Shown here in pieces: positions 53,950 through 63,043 of a stretch of DNA of 64,000 nucleotides. The notes below the pieces were generated by a model. That model made no database searches, was not told where the DNA came from, and saw only the letters and a list, made by a program, of their open reading frames with translations. Positions within the stretch are counted from its first letter, which is position 1. The number at the start of each line of letters is the position of its first letter. A program made the translations under genes and the position numbers. Location: assembly GCA_009783025.1 (NCBI GenBank), contig WRHY01000001.1, forward strand, positions 310,001 through 374,000. The letters run 5' to 3'. The DNA comes from Desulfovibrionaceae bacterium (GTDB taxonomy: Bacteria > Desulfobacterota > Desulfovibrionia > Desulfovibrionales > Desulfovibrionaceae).

Positions 53950-55125
53950 ATGAAGAACGCAATTCCCGAGCCTTGTTGCCGCGCGTATACTATTCTTCCC
54001 TTGTTCCGTTTCCGGGTGCTTTTTTTCCTGCTGTGTTCTTTGCCGCTTCTTGGCGCCTGCTCCAACCAGGGTGACAAAGAGACTGCCGAGCGCGCCGTGC
54101 CGGTCCGGCTGGCCGTGGCTGAAAAGCGCGCCGTGCCTCGTGTGCTGGAAGCGGTAGGCAATGTGGAAGCTTTTTCCTCGGTGCAGGTAAAATCCCAGGT
54201 TGGCGGCCAGATTGTTGACGTGCCCGTGCGGGCCGGGGAAGAAGTGCAAAAAGGCGACATCCTGTTCCGGCTCGATCCCCGGCCCTTTGATGCGGCCGTG
54301 GCCGAGGCCGAGGCTCGTCTGGCTCGTAATGAAGCGCTTTTGGCCAAGGCCCGTCAAGATCTGGCCCGCTATACCTCCCTGCTCAGACAGGATGTGATCA
54401 GCCGGGAGGCCTTTGACCAGGTGGCCACCACGGAAAAGACCATCCGGGCGGATATTGAACAGGATCAGGCCGCCATCCAGACAGCCAGGCTGAACCGCGA
54501 ATATTCCGAAATCAAGGCCCCGGTTTCAGGCAAGCTCGGGGATATTCTGATACGCATGGGCAACGTGATCAAGGCCAATGACGAGCGTACCCTGGTGGTG
54601 ATTAACTCCCTGCGGCCCGCTGAAGTGCGTTTTACCCTGGCCGAGCGCCACCTGCCCGCCATCCTGCGGCTTACCCAGGCCGGGCCGCTGGAAGTCGGGG
54701 TTTTGCCCGAGGGCGATACCGGCCCCATGATTATGGGCGCGGTCACGGCCGTGAACAATGAGGTGGACCGGACCACGGGCAGTATCCGGCTGCACGCTGT
54801 TTTTCCCAATGATGACAACCGCCTCTGGCCCGGCCAGTTCGTGCGCGTGACCCTGGTCATGGCCATGCTCGAGGATGCCGTGCTGGTGCCGGAAAAGGCC
54901 GTGCAGGAAGGCATGTCCGGCCCCTATGTGTATCTGGCCACGCCCGATCCCTCGGGCAAGATGAACATGTACCGGGTGACCCTGGTCAGCGTGAAATCCG
55001 AGCCCGGTCCCAAGGGTTTTGTGGTTATTTCCGAGGGTCTGTCCGCCGGGGACGTGATCGTCACTGAAGGCCAGCTCGGTCTTGCGCCGGGAGCTCTGGC
55101 TATAGACATGGGCGAGCGGAGATAG
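53950..55125 (+). CDS. RND efflux periplasmic adaptor (membrane fusion protein)
   Basis: A 391-residue lipoprotein (lipobox LLGACSNQ) of the AcrA/MdtA group. Visible are the lipoyl half-motifs (VEAFSSVQVKSQVGGQIVDV and the later YSEIKAPVSGKLGDIL), an alpha-hairpin between them, and the beta-barrel VTAVNNEVDRTTGSIRLHAVF. It links the inner-membrane pump to an outer-membrane channel, for which no gene is nearby. The start at 53950 gives the signal peptide. A short hairpin GGGAGC-ttt-GCTCCC (53862-53876) lies upstream. Confidence 0.92.
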   Translation: MKNAIPEPCCRAYTILPLFRFRVLFFLLCSLPLLGACSNQGDKETAERAVPVRLAVAEKRAVPRVLEAVGNVEAFSSVQVKSQVGGQIVDVPVRAGEEVQKGDILFRLDPRPFDAAVAEAEARLARNEALLAKARQDLARYTSLLRQDVISREAFDQVATTEKTIRADIEQDQAAIQTARLNREYSEIKAPVSGKLGDILIRMGNVIKANDERTLVVINSLRPAEVRFTLAERHLPAILRLTQAGPLEVGVLPEGDTGPMIMGAVTAVNNEVDRTTGSIRLHAVFPNDDNRLWPGQFVRVTLVMAMLEDAVLVPEKAVQEGMSGPYVYLATPDPSGKMNMYRVTLVSVKSEPGPKGFVVISEGLSAGDVIVTEGQLGLAPGALAIDMGERR

Positions 55126-55126
55126 G

Positions 55127-55152
55127 ATAGTGCCCCTGGTTTGAGGCGCTAC
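55127..55152. repeat. Collapsed remnant of repeat family B
   Basis: The left end (ATAGTGCCCCTGGTTTG) is joined directly to the right end (AGGCGCTAC), in the 48-base gap of the RND operon. It looks like a family B element reduced to its two termini. Confidence 0.6.
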
Positions 55153-55173
55153 CCGAGAAGAAACAGGAGCCGC

Positions 55174-58100
55174 ATGAATATATCCGCACTTTTCATCCGG
55201 CGGCCGGTGACCACCACTCTGGTTATGCTGGGCATCATGCTGGCCGGAATCATGGGGTATCGCCTGCTGCCCACAGCGGCCCTGCCCACGGTTGACTTTC
55301 CTACCATCCAGGTGTCGGTGTCCTATCCGGGCGCGAGCCCGGAGACCATGGCCGCTTCCGTGGCCACGCCTCTTGAGAAGCAGTTTTCAACCATTGCCGG
55401 GCTGGATTCGATGATCTCCTCGAGTAATCTGGGCAATACCCGGATTACCCTGCAATTCGCCTTGGAACGGGATATTGACGCGGCAGCGCTGGACGTGCAG
55501 ACCGCCATTTCCACGGCCCTGCGCCGCCTGCCCAGCGATTTGCCCTCGCCGCCGAGTTTTCGCAAGGTCAACCCCGCGGAAATGCCGGTCTTTTACCTGG
55601 CCATGTTTTCCGAAACCATGCGCCTCTCGGACGTTAACGAATACGCCGAGAACCTGGTGGCCCAGCGCCTTTCCATGATTAGTGGGGTATCCCAGGTCCA
55701 GGTTTACGGTTCGCAGAAGTATGCGGTGCGGGTGCAGGTTGACCCCGAGGCGCTGGCGGCGCGGGGAATCGGCATTGACGAGATCGCCGAAGCGCTGGGC
55801 GAGGGCAATTCCAATCTGCCCGTGGGCTCCCTGACCGGCCAGGTGCGCGAGTACACGGTGCAGAGCTCGGGCGGACTGTACAAAGCTGAAGATTACAAGT
55901 CCCTGATCGTGGCCTGGAGAAACGGCGCGCCAGTGCGTCTTTCCGAAATCGCCCAGGTTATCGACAGCGTGGAAAATGACCGCCGTGTCTCCTGGTACGG
56001 CGGGCACCGGGCCTTTACTCTGGCCATTGAGCGTCAGCCGGGCGCAAACACTGTGCAGTTGGTGGACAACATCAAGAAGGTGCTGCCCGAACTGCGCAAC
56101 CAGTTGCCAGGAGCCATTCAGCTTGAAATCCTGTACGATCGCTCCGAGAGTATTCGGGAGGCTGTGGCGGATGTGCAGTTCACCATGATGCTGACCATCT
56201 GCCTGGTGGTCATGGTGATTTTCCTTTTTCTGCGCAACCTTTCAGCCACTGTCATTCCCAGCCTTGCCGTGCCGCTCTCCGTTGTGGGCACCTTCGCGGT
56301 CATGTATCTGATGGGCTTTTCCCTGAATAACCTCTCCCTCATGGCCCTGACCTTGTCCATCGGCTTTGTGGTGGACGACGCCGTGGTCATGCTGGAGAAC
56401 ATTGTCCGGCATATGGAAATGGGCAAGGATCGCATGACCGCCGCGTTCGACGGCTCGCGCGAGGTCGGGTTCACCATTGTGTCCATGACCGTTTCTCTTG
56501 TGGCTGTATTCATCCCGGTGCTGTTCATGGGGGGAATTGTGGGGCGGCTGTTTCACGAATTCGCCGTGACCATCACCGTGGCCATCCTGTTTTCCGGAAT
56601 CGTTTCCCTGACTCTGACCCCGATGATGTGCAGCCGCTTCATCAAGCCGGTGGACCACAACAAGCGTCAGGAAGGCTTGTACGGACTGAGTGAGCGGGGT
56701 TTTGACGCGGCGGTGCGTTTTTATGAGCGTACCCTGCGGGCGGTCATGCGCCATCGTATGTCCTGTCTGCTCTTTTCTTTCGCGCTGATCGGCCTGACCG
56801 CGTGGCTGTTCATGATCGTGCCCAAGGGCTTTCTGCCCACCGAGGACAATGGCCAGATTTTTATCCGTACTGAATCACAGCAGGGCAATTCCATCCAGAA
56901 TATGGAAACGCACCAGCAGCAGTTGATTGAAATCGTGAAAGCCAACCCCTATGTAGAGCGCTACATGTCGGTTATCGGCGGAGGCGGCGGGGTAAACTTC
57001 ACCCACGAAGGTTTTTTGAATCTGCGCCTGGTGGACCGGGCCGATCGGCCGCATGCCACGGTTATTTTGCAGGCTCTGCGCAAGGAATTCGCCAAGGTGC
57101 CGGGCATCCGCACCTATGCCTCGCTCCCGCCTCCGGTCCGTATCGGCGGGGCAGCCACCAAGGGCTTGTATCAGTTCACCATGCAAAGTTCGGACATGGA
57201 TCTCCTGTATACCCAGTCCAACGAACTGCTGCAAAAGGTGCGCGCCCTGCCCGACCTGGAAAACGTGGCAACCGATCTGTTGCTCTCCAACCCGGAGGTG
57301 CGGATCGCTATTCTGCGCGACAAGGCTTCGGCTCTCGGGCTCACGGCCAGCCGCATCGAGCAGGCCTTGTCCCTGGCCTACGGCACGCGCGAAGTTTCCA
57401 CCATTCTGGCCCCGACCAACGACTACAAGGTGATCCTGGAACTGGAGCCGAGATTCCGGGATCAGCCGCGCACCCTGGATTTGTTGCACGTGCGCGCGCC
57501 GTCCGGACAACTGGTGCCTCTGTCCACTCTGGTGGAGATCTCGACCGGAGTGGGACCCATGGTGGTCAACCACCTGGGGCAGATGCCGTCAGTCACCATT
57601 TCCTTTGACCTGCGCGAGGGGGTTTCCCTGGGCAGGGCCGTGGCCGAGGTGCAGCGTCTGGCCCAAGAAACCCTCTCGGACAGCATCAGCACCAGTTTCC
57701 AGGGCACGGCCCAAGCCTTTCAGGAGTCCTTTGCCAATCTCTGGCTGCTTCTGGCCATGTCCATAGCGGTCATCTACATTGTGCTGGGTATTCTGTACGA
57801 GAGCTTCATCCACCCGCTGACCATTCTTTCCGGCCTGCCTTCGGCGGGCGTGGGAGCGCTGGCTACCTTGCTTATTTTCGGCAAGGAACTGGATATCTAC
57901 GGCTTTGTGGGTATCATTATGCTCCTCGGCATTGTCAAAAAAAATGCCATTATGATGATCGACTTCGCGCTGGAAGCGCAGCGCAAGCAGGGTATGGACG
58001 CGGCAGACTCCATCGTGCGGGGAGCCTTGGTGCGCTTCAGGCCGATCATGATGACCACCATGGCCGCGCTCATGGGCACTCTGCCCATTGCCGTGGGGTT

Positions 58101-58260
58101 TGGCGCGGGCGCGGAATCGCGCCAGCCTCTCGGTCTGGCCGTGGTGGGCGGCCTGGTGGTTTCGCAGTTGCTGACGCTGTATTTTACCCCGGTGTACTAC
58201 TATTATCTGGACACGTTGCAAGCCAAATTGATGAAAAAGCGTGACCCGGCCGGAGAGTAG
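55174..58260 (+). CDS. RND efflux pump, inner-membrane subunit (AcrB/MdtC family)
   Basis: A 1028-residue proton-driven pump of the HAE1 class with 12 membrane helices and two large periplasmic loops. It starts MNISALFIRRPVTTTLVMLG behind caggag. The proton-relay aspartates lie in the helix-4 segment SIGFVVDDAVVMLENI, and the typical GFLPTEDNGQIF follows helix 7. The overall sequence is nearest MdtB/MdtC-type multidrug pumps. It forms an operon with the adaptor gene; the outer-membrane partner must be encoded elsewhere. Confidence 0.94.
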   Translation: MNISALFIRRPVTTTLVMLGIMLAGIMGYRLLPTAALPTVDFPTIQVSVSYPGASPETMAASVATPLEKQFSTIAGLDSMISSSNLGNTRITLQFALERDIDAAALDVQTAISTALRRLPSDLPSPPSFRKVNPAEMPVFYLAMFSETMRLSDVNEYAENLVAQRLSMISGVSQVQVYGSQKYAVRVQVDPEALAARGIGIDEIAEALGEGNSNLPVGSLTGQVREYTVQSSGGLYKAEDYKSLIVAWRNGAPVRLSEIAQVIDSVENDRRVSWYGGHRAFTLAIERQPGANTVQLVDNIKKVLPELRNQLPGAIQLEILYDRSESIREAVADVQFTMMLTICLVVMVIFLFLRNLSATVIPSLAVPLSVVGTFAVMYLMGFSLNNLSLMALTLSIGFVVDDAVVMLENIVRHMEMGKDRMTAAFDGSREVGFTIVSMTVSLVAVFIPVLFMGGIVGRLFHEFAVTITVAILFSGIVSLTLTPMMCSRFIKPVDHNKRQEGLYGLSERGFDAAVRFYERTLRAVMRHRMSCLLFSFALIGLTAWLFMIVPKGFLPTEDNGQIFIRTESQQGNSIQNMETHQQQLIEIVKANPYVERYMSVIGGGGGVNFTHEGFLNLRLVDRADRPHATVILQALRKEFAKVPGIRTYASLPPPVRIGGAATKGLYQFTMQSSDMDLLYTQSNELLQKVRALPDLENVATDLLLSNPEVRIAILRDKASALGLTASRIEQALSLAYGTREVSTILAPTNDYKVILELEPRFRDQPRTLDLLHVRAPSGQLVPLSTLVEISTGVGPMVVNHLGQMPSVTISFDLREGVSLGRAVAEVQRLAQETLSDSISTSFQGTAQAFQESFANLWLLLAMSIAVIYIVLGILYESFIHPLTILSGLPSAGVGALATLLIFGKELDIYGFVGIIMLLGIVKKNAIMMIDFALEAQRKQGMDAADSIVRGALVRFRPIMMTTMAALMGTLPIAVGFGAGAESRQPLGLAVVGGLVVSQLLTLYFTPVYYYYLDTLQAKLMKKRDPAGE

Positions 58261-58317
58261 TTCCTTCCTCGCCAAGGAGCGGTGAAAAGAAAAAATACGA
58301 AAGATGCCCGTCAGGCA

Positions 58318-58346
58318 TTGACCTTGGCCGCTAATTGCGGTAAACG
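58318..58346 (+). promoter_or_regulatory. Candidate promoter of tRNA-Lys
   Basis: TTGACC (58318-58323), a 17-base spacer and TAAACG (58341-58346) lie just ahead of the tRNA. The -10 box is poor, but the position (start near 58353) suits a tRNA with a short leader. Confidence 0.4.
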
Positions 58347-58359
58347 AGCATTCCCATTC

Positions 58360-58435
58360 GGGTCGTTAACTCAGACGGTAGAGTATCTGCCTTTTAAGCA
58401 GAGAGTCGCAGGTTCGATCCCCGCACGACCCACCA
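58360..58435 (+). tRNA. tRNA-Lys (anticodon TTT)
   Basis: A 76-base cloverleaf with encoded CCA. The acceptor stem is GGGTCGT/ACGACCC. The anticodon stem TCTGC/GCAGA closes the loop CTTTTAA, giving UUU. The T-loop is GGTTCGATCC. It stands alone and is followed by a strong terminator. Confidence 0.96.
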
Positions 58436-58443
58436 ATAAAAAC

Positions 58444-58477
58444 AAGGGCTTATGTGTTTACACACATAAGCCCTTTT
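58444..58477 (+). terminator. Intrinsic terminator after tRNA-Lys
   Basis: A 14-bp perfect stem (58444-58457 with 58462-58475) closed by a TTAC loop and ending in a T4 run, nine bases behind the tRNA. Downstream to 58742 there is about 265 bases without a gene; it holds only one arm of a direct repeat (58661-58677). Confidence 0.9.
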
Positions 58478-58637
58478 GTCGTATTTATACTCTATTGCTA
58501 CCCTGTTCATAAAAAGGCGGGTGCGTAATGAGGTGGGCGCTAGATAATCTCTCTGCGGACACCAGGGTCATCATTGTTAGTCTTGACACCGCCCGATGCT
58601 TCAGGCGCATTCAGGATGCGAGGGGTTCCCGACAATA

Positions 58638-58677
58638 GGGTAGCGGAAAATATATTGGGCTAACTTTAGGGGTAACA
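58638..58677. repeat. Direct repeat flanking brnTA, left copy
   Basis: GGTAGCGGAAAA followed by TAACTTTAGGGGTAACA (58661-58677). A related sequence, CGTAGCGAAAAA then CAACTTTGGGGGCAATG, lies at 59354-59392 beyond the toxin gene, with a 2-base difference in spacing. The two copies bracket the toxin-antitoxin pair. Confidence 0.5.
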
Positions 58678-58742
58678 CAAAAATATAATGCAATATTGGC
58701 ATATTAAATCATACATTTGCGGTATAAATTATTGTCGCACAA

Positions 58743-59003
58743 TTATTTCGTAACAGCCTGTTCCAAAACAAGGCGTATGTAACGTGTATAGGGTATCCCT
58801 TCTGCTTTTGCCTTAATTTTCACGGCATCAAGAAGTTTTTGCGGTAACCGCATATTGAGAGCAGCGGCTTTTGGTTCAAACTCAAAATTTACCGGCGCAA
58901 ATCCGGACAAATTATATTCCGACAAATCGGCAGACTCTACAAACTGTTCAGCGTCGGCATCACTTTTGATTGACGGCATCGGCTTAGCGGTATGTTTTTT
59001 CAT
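58743..59003 (-). CDS. brnA: BrnA-like antitoxin (ribbon-helix-helix)
   Basis: An 86-residue antitoxin. The C-terminal half is the DNA-binding ribbon-helix-helix (AALNMRLPQKLLDAVKIKAKAEGIPYTRYIRLVLEQ). The acidic N-terminal half (SDADAEQFVESADLSEYNLSG) should contact the toxin. The gene order is toxin first and the start overlaps the toxin gene by 20 bases, as in known brnTA operons. The start MKKHTAKPMP at 59003 is preferred. Confidence 0.83.
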   Translation of the reverse strand: MKKHTAKPMPSIKSDADAEQFVESADLSEYNLSGFAPVNFEFEPKAAALNMRLPQKLLDAVKIKAKAEGIPYTRYIRLVLEQAVTK

Positions 59004-59277
59004 AGTGATCAACCTCCCTCTGGTGCATATAGCGCGCACTGATAGGCCGGACGAAAGCTTGGCCGTCATTCACGCGGAACATAAAAACAAGGAACAGGTA
59101 TCGCCCGGCCTTTGATTTTCCGATAGCGCGCATGCGCGGCTCATCCGGGTGCGGGTCCGGCATTACGGCGGGGGAGAACTGAAAAACTTCTTCGATTTCC
59201 TCTTTTGACACGCCGTGCTTACCGCACTTCGGCCAATTCCCACTGTCCCAGTCAAATCCTGCTACAGCTATCTTCAC
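58984..59277 (-). CDS. brnT: BrnT-like toxin
   Basis: A 97-residue RelE-like ribonuclease toxin of the BrnT group. It starts with GFDWDSGNWPKCGKHGVSKEEIEEVF, has the GKSKAGRYLFLVFMFR strand and ends with RPISARYMHQREVDHYEKTY, all diagnostic. It sits downstream of tRNA-Lys in a region of otherwise unassigned DNA and is flanked by an imperfect direct repeat, which suggests acquisition as a unit. Confidence 0.88.
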   Translation of the reverse strand: MKIAVAGFDWDSGNWPKCGKHGVSKEEIEEVFQFSPAVMPDPHPDEPRMRAIGKSKAGRYLFLVFMFRVNDGQAFVRPISARYMHQREVDHYEKTYR

Positions 59278-59353
59278 ATATCACCTTTGTATATACATTT
59301 ATCTACACATGATAGCAGAGATTGTCAATATCATCTGGGCGACGTAGCCGGAG

Positions 59354-59392
59354 ACCGTAGCGAAAAAAGGGGGGACAACTTTGGGGGCAATG
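59354..59392. repeat. Direct repeat flanking brnTA, right copy
   Basis: CGTAGCGAAAAA followed by CAACTTTGGGGGCAATG (59376-59392); partner of the copy at 58638-58677. The 181-base gap between brnT and the histidine kinase gene otherwise shows nothing. Confidence 0.5.
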
Positions 59393-59458
59393 TATTTTTA
59401 TATCTAAAATATATGGTGTTATACAAACATGATAAGCGATGGATTATAAGACGCACGC

Positions 59459-60811
59459 TCAAGAACGCGGGACACGTCTCGCCTTTCTGTCCGGCAGGCT
59501 TTCGTCCATACCAACAGAGGAACCCACGGGCAGTTCAATGATGAAAGTGGCGCCGTGGCCTTCTTCGCTTTCCACCCAGATGCGTCCGCCCATCAGGCTG
59601 ACAATGCTTCTGCTCACAGCCAGCCCCAGGCCCGGACTTTCCTTATGCCGGTGCCGATTGGCGTAGATCTGTTCAAAGGGTTGGAAGAGCGTTTCCTGAC
59701 GGTTTTTGGCAATGCCCGGTCCGGAGTCGGATACTTCCACCCGGATCATGATCAGGCCGTCGCTTCTGATCCGCCTGCCCACGTTGACGTTTACCGAACC
59801 GCCTTCGGGCGTGAATTTCACGGCATTGTCGATCAGGTTACCCAATACCTGGATCAAATGTTGCCTGTCACTGGTAAAGGAAATGGGCGCATCATCAGTT
59901 ATGGCCGTGTTCACGGTCAATTGTTTTTCTTCGATCAGGCAGGACAGCAGGCCCAGTGCCGAAGCAAGCGCATTTTCCATGGACACGGTTTCACTGGCCA
60001 GGGAAAAAGTGCTGGTTTCGATTTTGGACATGCTCATGATATCGCCAATTACCCCCAGCAGATAGCGTGAGGCGATTTCTATTTTGTCGATGCAGCGGTC
60101 CTTTTTGTTGGCTTCGCTCGAGGATTTGGCGATTTTGCTCATGCCCAGGATGGAGTTCATGGGTGTGGACATTTCGTGGCTGATGGCTTCCATGAATCGG
60201 CTTTTGGCCTTGTTGGCCCGCTCGGCCGCCTCTTTGGCCTTTTCCGCCGCTACTTTTGCCAGCACCATATCCGTCCGGTCATGGAAGAGCATGAGCGCGC
60301 CCACAGCCGTACCCGTATCATTCAGCATGGGGGCGATATTGATGATATAGTCCCGCGGGGAGCCGTTGTTGCCCATGTCCACCATGTCGTGCAGGGTGGT
60401 ATGCTGACGGCTGCGCATGACCGCTTCGAAAGAAGTTTCCAGATCCGCCACCCAATAGAGCGAGGCAAAGCGGCTGAAAATATCGCGAAGATGCGCGCCG
60501 TTGATCGAAGCTACCTCGGCAATGTTCGCGGCGGCAAGGAAGGTGTTGGTGCAATGCAAGAGCCGCGCTTCGGCGTCAAAGAGCAGAATAATGTCCGGGC
60601 TGTTCTCCAGGAGCAGGTTCATGCCGTGCTGCATGCGGCGCTGTTCCGTGGTCAGCATCTCGTTTATGCTGGTGTAGGCGGTCAGCATGGCTTTGTTGCG
60701 TTGCAGTTGGGATTCCACATCCCTGAGTTGGCGCTTCAGGGTGCGGACCTCTTTTTGCATTGTAGCTACCGCTGTTGCAAGGGCTATGGTTTTGTCTTCG
60801 TGCATGGCCAT
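59459..60811 (-). CDS. Soluble PAS sensor histidine kinase
   Basis: A 450-residue cytoplasmic kinase with no membrane segment. It has an N-terminal coiled coil (about 15-65), a PAS domain (about 66-180), a helical linker, and the HisKA domain with phospho-acceptor His212 in AISHEMSTPMNSILG. The ATPase domain has the N box NLIDNAVKFTPEGG and G boxes VSDSGPGIAKN and GLGLAVSRSIV. It follows the FIST and GGDEF genes on the same strand, so an intracellular signal is likely. No partner receiver gene is adjacent. Confidence 0.9.
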   Translation of the reverse strand: MAMHEDKTIALATAVATMQKEVRTLKRQLRDVESQLQRNKAMLTAYTSINEMLTTEQRRMQHGMNLLLENSPDIILLFDAEARLLHCTNTFLAAANIAEVASINGAHLRDIFSRFASLYWVADLETSFEAVMRSRQHTTLHDMVDMGNNGSPRDYIINIAPMLNDTGTAVGALMLFHDRTDMVLAKVAAEKAKEAAERANKAKSRFMEAISHEMSTPMNSILGMSKIAKSSSEANKKDRCIDKIEIASRYLLGVIGDIMSMSKIETSTFSLASETVSMENALASALGLLSCLIEEKQLTVNTAITDDAPISFTSDRQHLIQVLGNLIDNAVKFTPEGGSVNVNVGRRIRSDGLIMIRVEVSDSGPGIAKNRQETLFQPFEQIYANRHRHKESPGLGLAVSRSIVSLMGGRIWVESEEGHGATFIIELPVGSSVGMDESLPDRKARRVPRS

Positions 60812-60903
60812 ATGACTGTATAATCCCCAAGGGGGTGGTTACTGTTTGCAAACCGGGGCGGAACGACTTTTGCGAACACTGACCCGTTCAAGCGTAAAAG
60901 GTG

Positions 60904-62097
60904 TCAGAATGCGCAGGCAATAAAGGTAAAGTTGTGGAACCGGTTGACCAGCCCGCCGGATTCCTCATACAGGGGGCATATTTCGCCGCTGGAATAGGCC
61001 AGATGCCAGGGCAGGTCCGGTCCGGCGAATTGACGGATGAGATCCAGTTTCGCGCCCGGATTCAGGACCATGATCATGTTGTATCCCAGACAGGGAAACA
61101 GGATCAGGCCATTGAGATCCGGGTAGGACAAGACTTGGCGCATTGCGCTTTCCGTTGTGGCCGTGATTTGTGCGGGTGATATGGCGCTCACCCTGATGCC
61201 GCCCCCCTCGGGCATGGCTCCGCCGAACACGGCGTACCCTTCTTCCGTAAGCGCATAAATGGCTCTGGCAATGGGCTGAGTGCCGTCACGGTAGTCCACC
61301 AGAAAGGGGACGCAGCTTAGCCCTTCAAGCCCGGCCCCTTTGGTCAGGCCGATGGACTCAAGGTAGACCTCAGCGGTGTTGCCGTTCACGGTTTTAACGG
61401 TACTGCCCTGGGATGAGGTGATGCGGTCGGCTGCATCACGACAGGCTTCTCCAGTGGTCGAGGCGACAATGTAGCGCGGGTGCACGTTGCCTGAGATCAG
61501 CAGGAAGGGCAGGCGATCCCGGTAGCATTGCCCGTTGTGGATGACAAAGGAATTGGCATAGGTGGCCGTGTCATAATCGCAGGCCGTGGCCCCGAAAACA
61601 GGAGTGGAGCCCGAGGCCTGATCCAGGGCCGAGAGGAGCAGGTCGCCGCTTATGCCCGGAAGCATGGGGAAAAAAGCCAGAGAAAGAACGGGCGGGCTGT
61701 CCAGCGCTTTTGCCGCTTGTTGCCAGGCCGCACAAACAGCAGCGGTTGCCGCATCCCCTTTGGCCGCCTCGGGCGCTTCGGAAGAACTCCGTTCCAGCGG
61801 GGCGGTCAGGCCCGTGGAAAAGGCGCAGTCGTCCGCCGTAAGCACGGACAGGCAGAGCTGCATGCTGCCCGATTCGGCATTGACCCCGTTGGCAAGGGTG
61901 GTGCAGCCCACCACGTCAAACGGCAGGGCCTCGCAAATAGGACCGATGATGCCTGATTCCACAAAGTCATAACTGCAGGTGATAAAAGCGGCGCTATGGC
62001 GTTTCAGTTTGCGCTCAAGGTCAAGCTGGCGCTTCAGTTCCGCAACCGCCTGTTCCGCGCTGTCCACCTCATAGGTATAGGCGTTAAGCATGTCCAT
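60904..62097 (-). CDS. FIST-domain sensory protein
   Basis: A 397-residue protein with FIST_N (about residues 35-225) and FIST_C (about 235-380) domains. FIST domains are thought to bind small ligands, perhaps amino acids, and are usually found with kinases, cyclases or transducers. Here it lies between the GGDEF gene (19-base gap) and the PAS histidine kinase, on the same strand. No membrane segment or output domain is present, so it probably passes its signal to one of those neighbours. Confidence 0.82.
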   Translation of the reverse strand: MDMLNAYTYEVDSAEQAVAELKRQLDLERKLKRHSAAFITCSYDFVESGIIGPICEALPFDVVGCTTLANGVNAESGSMQLCLSVLTADDCAFSTGLTAPLERSSSEAPEAAKGDAATAAVCAAWQQAAKALDSPPVLSLAFFPMLPGISGDLLLSALDQASGSTPVFGATACDYDTATYANSFVIHNGQCYRDRLPFLLISGNVHPRYIVASTTGEACRDAADRITSSQGSTVKTVNGNTAEVYLESIGLTKGAGLEGLSCVPFLVDYRDGTQPIARAIYALTEEGYAVFGGAMPEGGGIRVSAISPAQITATTESAMRQVLSYPDLNGLILFPCLGYNMIMVLNPGAKLDLIRQFAGPDLPWHLAYSSGEICPLYEESGGLVNRFHNFTFIACAF

Positions 62098-62116
62098 ACC
62101 TTACTCCTTATGCCGG

Positions 62117-63043
62117 TTACTTACGGCGGTCGAGCACAAAGCCGCTGCCGGGTATCTCCTTGATCTGGAACTTTAACTCCGCGGCCACGGCCGATACCTC
62201 CAGATCGCAGGAAAAGCGCCCCGGCTGGCAGGGAATGACCGCCATGGACACGGCGGTCAGAGGCGTTTTTTCCAGTTGCCCTTTGCGATTGAGCGTGGTG
62301 ATGGAGTTGTCGCGCATATCGTCCGGCGAGAATCGCTCCCGGATTGTCTCATCAAAAGAGTGGGCAATCATGAGGCAGATGTCTTCAACATCCTCCTCAG
62401 CCGAAAAAACGACAAAATCGTCACCGCCCACGTGGCCGACAAAGTCGTTCGGATTGCCGAACAGCCTGATCTGGTCGGTGACGATTTTCGCGGTATCGCT
62501 GAGTACGCTGTCGCCCTCCAGAAAGCCGTACCTGTCGTTAAAGGCCTTGAAGTTGTCTATGTCCAGGTATATGGCGGTAAAGCCGCGCCCGGAGCGTAAA
62601 CGCTCGGAGAGTTCGCGCTTGATGTCGATGTTGCCGGGCAATCCGGTCAGGGGGTTGGCCGAGCGGTTCCCCTTGATCAGACGCAGGGTGTTCCTGACCC
62701 GGAAAATCAGTTCCCGCTCGCTAAGCGGTTTGACCAGATAGTCGTTCGCTCCCAGAGCCAAAGCCGCCAGGCGGCTGTTTACGTCATCTTTGGCGGCCAG
62801 CATCATGACCGGCATCAGGCTGTGGCCTTCCCGCTCACGTATGATTCTGTATATATCCAGCCCGTTCAGGCCGGGTATTTCCATGCTGAGCAAGACAAGA
62901 TCCGGCTGCTCCGTATCCACGCATAAAAAGGCGTCCGGAGCATCCCCTGCCTGGAGTACCCGATAGTCGTTCTCTTCCAGAAGTTTACCTGTCTGGGCAC
63001 GAAAAAAAGGGCTGCCGTCGATGATCAGGACCGTATTTTTCAT
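62117..63043 (-). CDS. GGDEF diguanylate cyclase with degenerate receiver domain
   Basis: A 308-residue protein: an N-terminal CheY-like domain (1-120) and a GGDEF domain (130-300). The receiver has lost its phosphorylation site, with Ser53 where the Asp should be (VLLSMEIPG), and the acidic pair reads Asp9-Gly10; Lys105 is kept. The cyclase motif is GGDDF (206-210), a variant that can still be active. The inhibitory RxxD site reads NPND, so product inhibition is not expected. Control is therefore probably by protein contact, perhaps with the FIST protein, rather than phosphorylation. Start at 63043. Confidence 0.87.
   Translation of the reverse strand: MKNTVLIIDGSPFFRAQTGKLLEENDYRVLQAGDAPDAFLCVDTEQPDLVLLSMEIPGLNGLDIYRIIREREGHSLMPVMMLAAKDDVNSRLAALALGANDYLVKPLSERELIFRVRNTLRLIKGNRSANPLTGLPGNIDIKRELSERLRSGRGFTAIYLDIDNFKAFNDRYGFLEGDSVLSDTAKIVTDQIRLFGNPNDFVGHVGGDDFVVFSAEEDVEDICLMIAHSFDETIRERFSPDDMRDNSITTLNRKGQLEKTPLTAVSMAVIPCQPGRFSCDLEVSAVAAELKFQIKEIPGSGFVLDRRK

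Noticed and set aside
58436..58742. Attachment site duplicated from the tRNA-Lys 3' end
   Set aside because: No copy of the terminal 20 bases of the tRNA was found downstream in the window, and no integrase gene is present.
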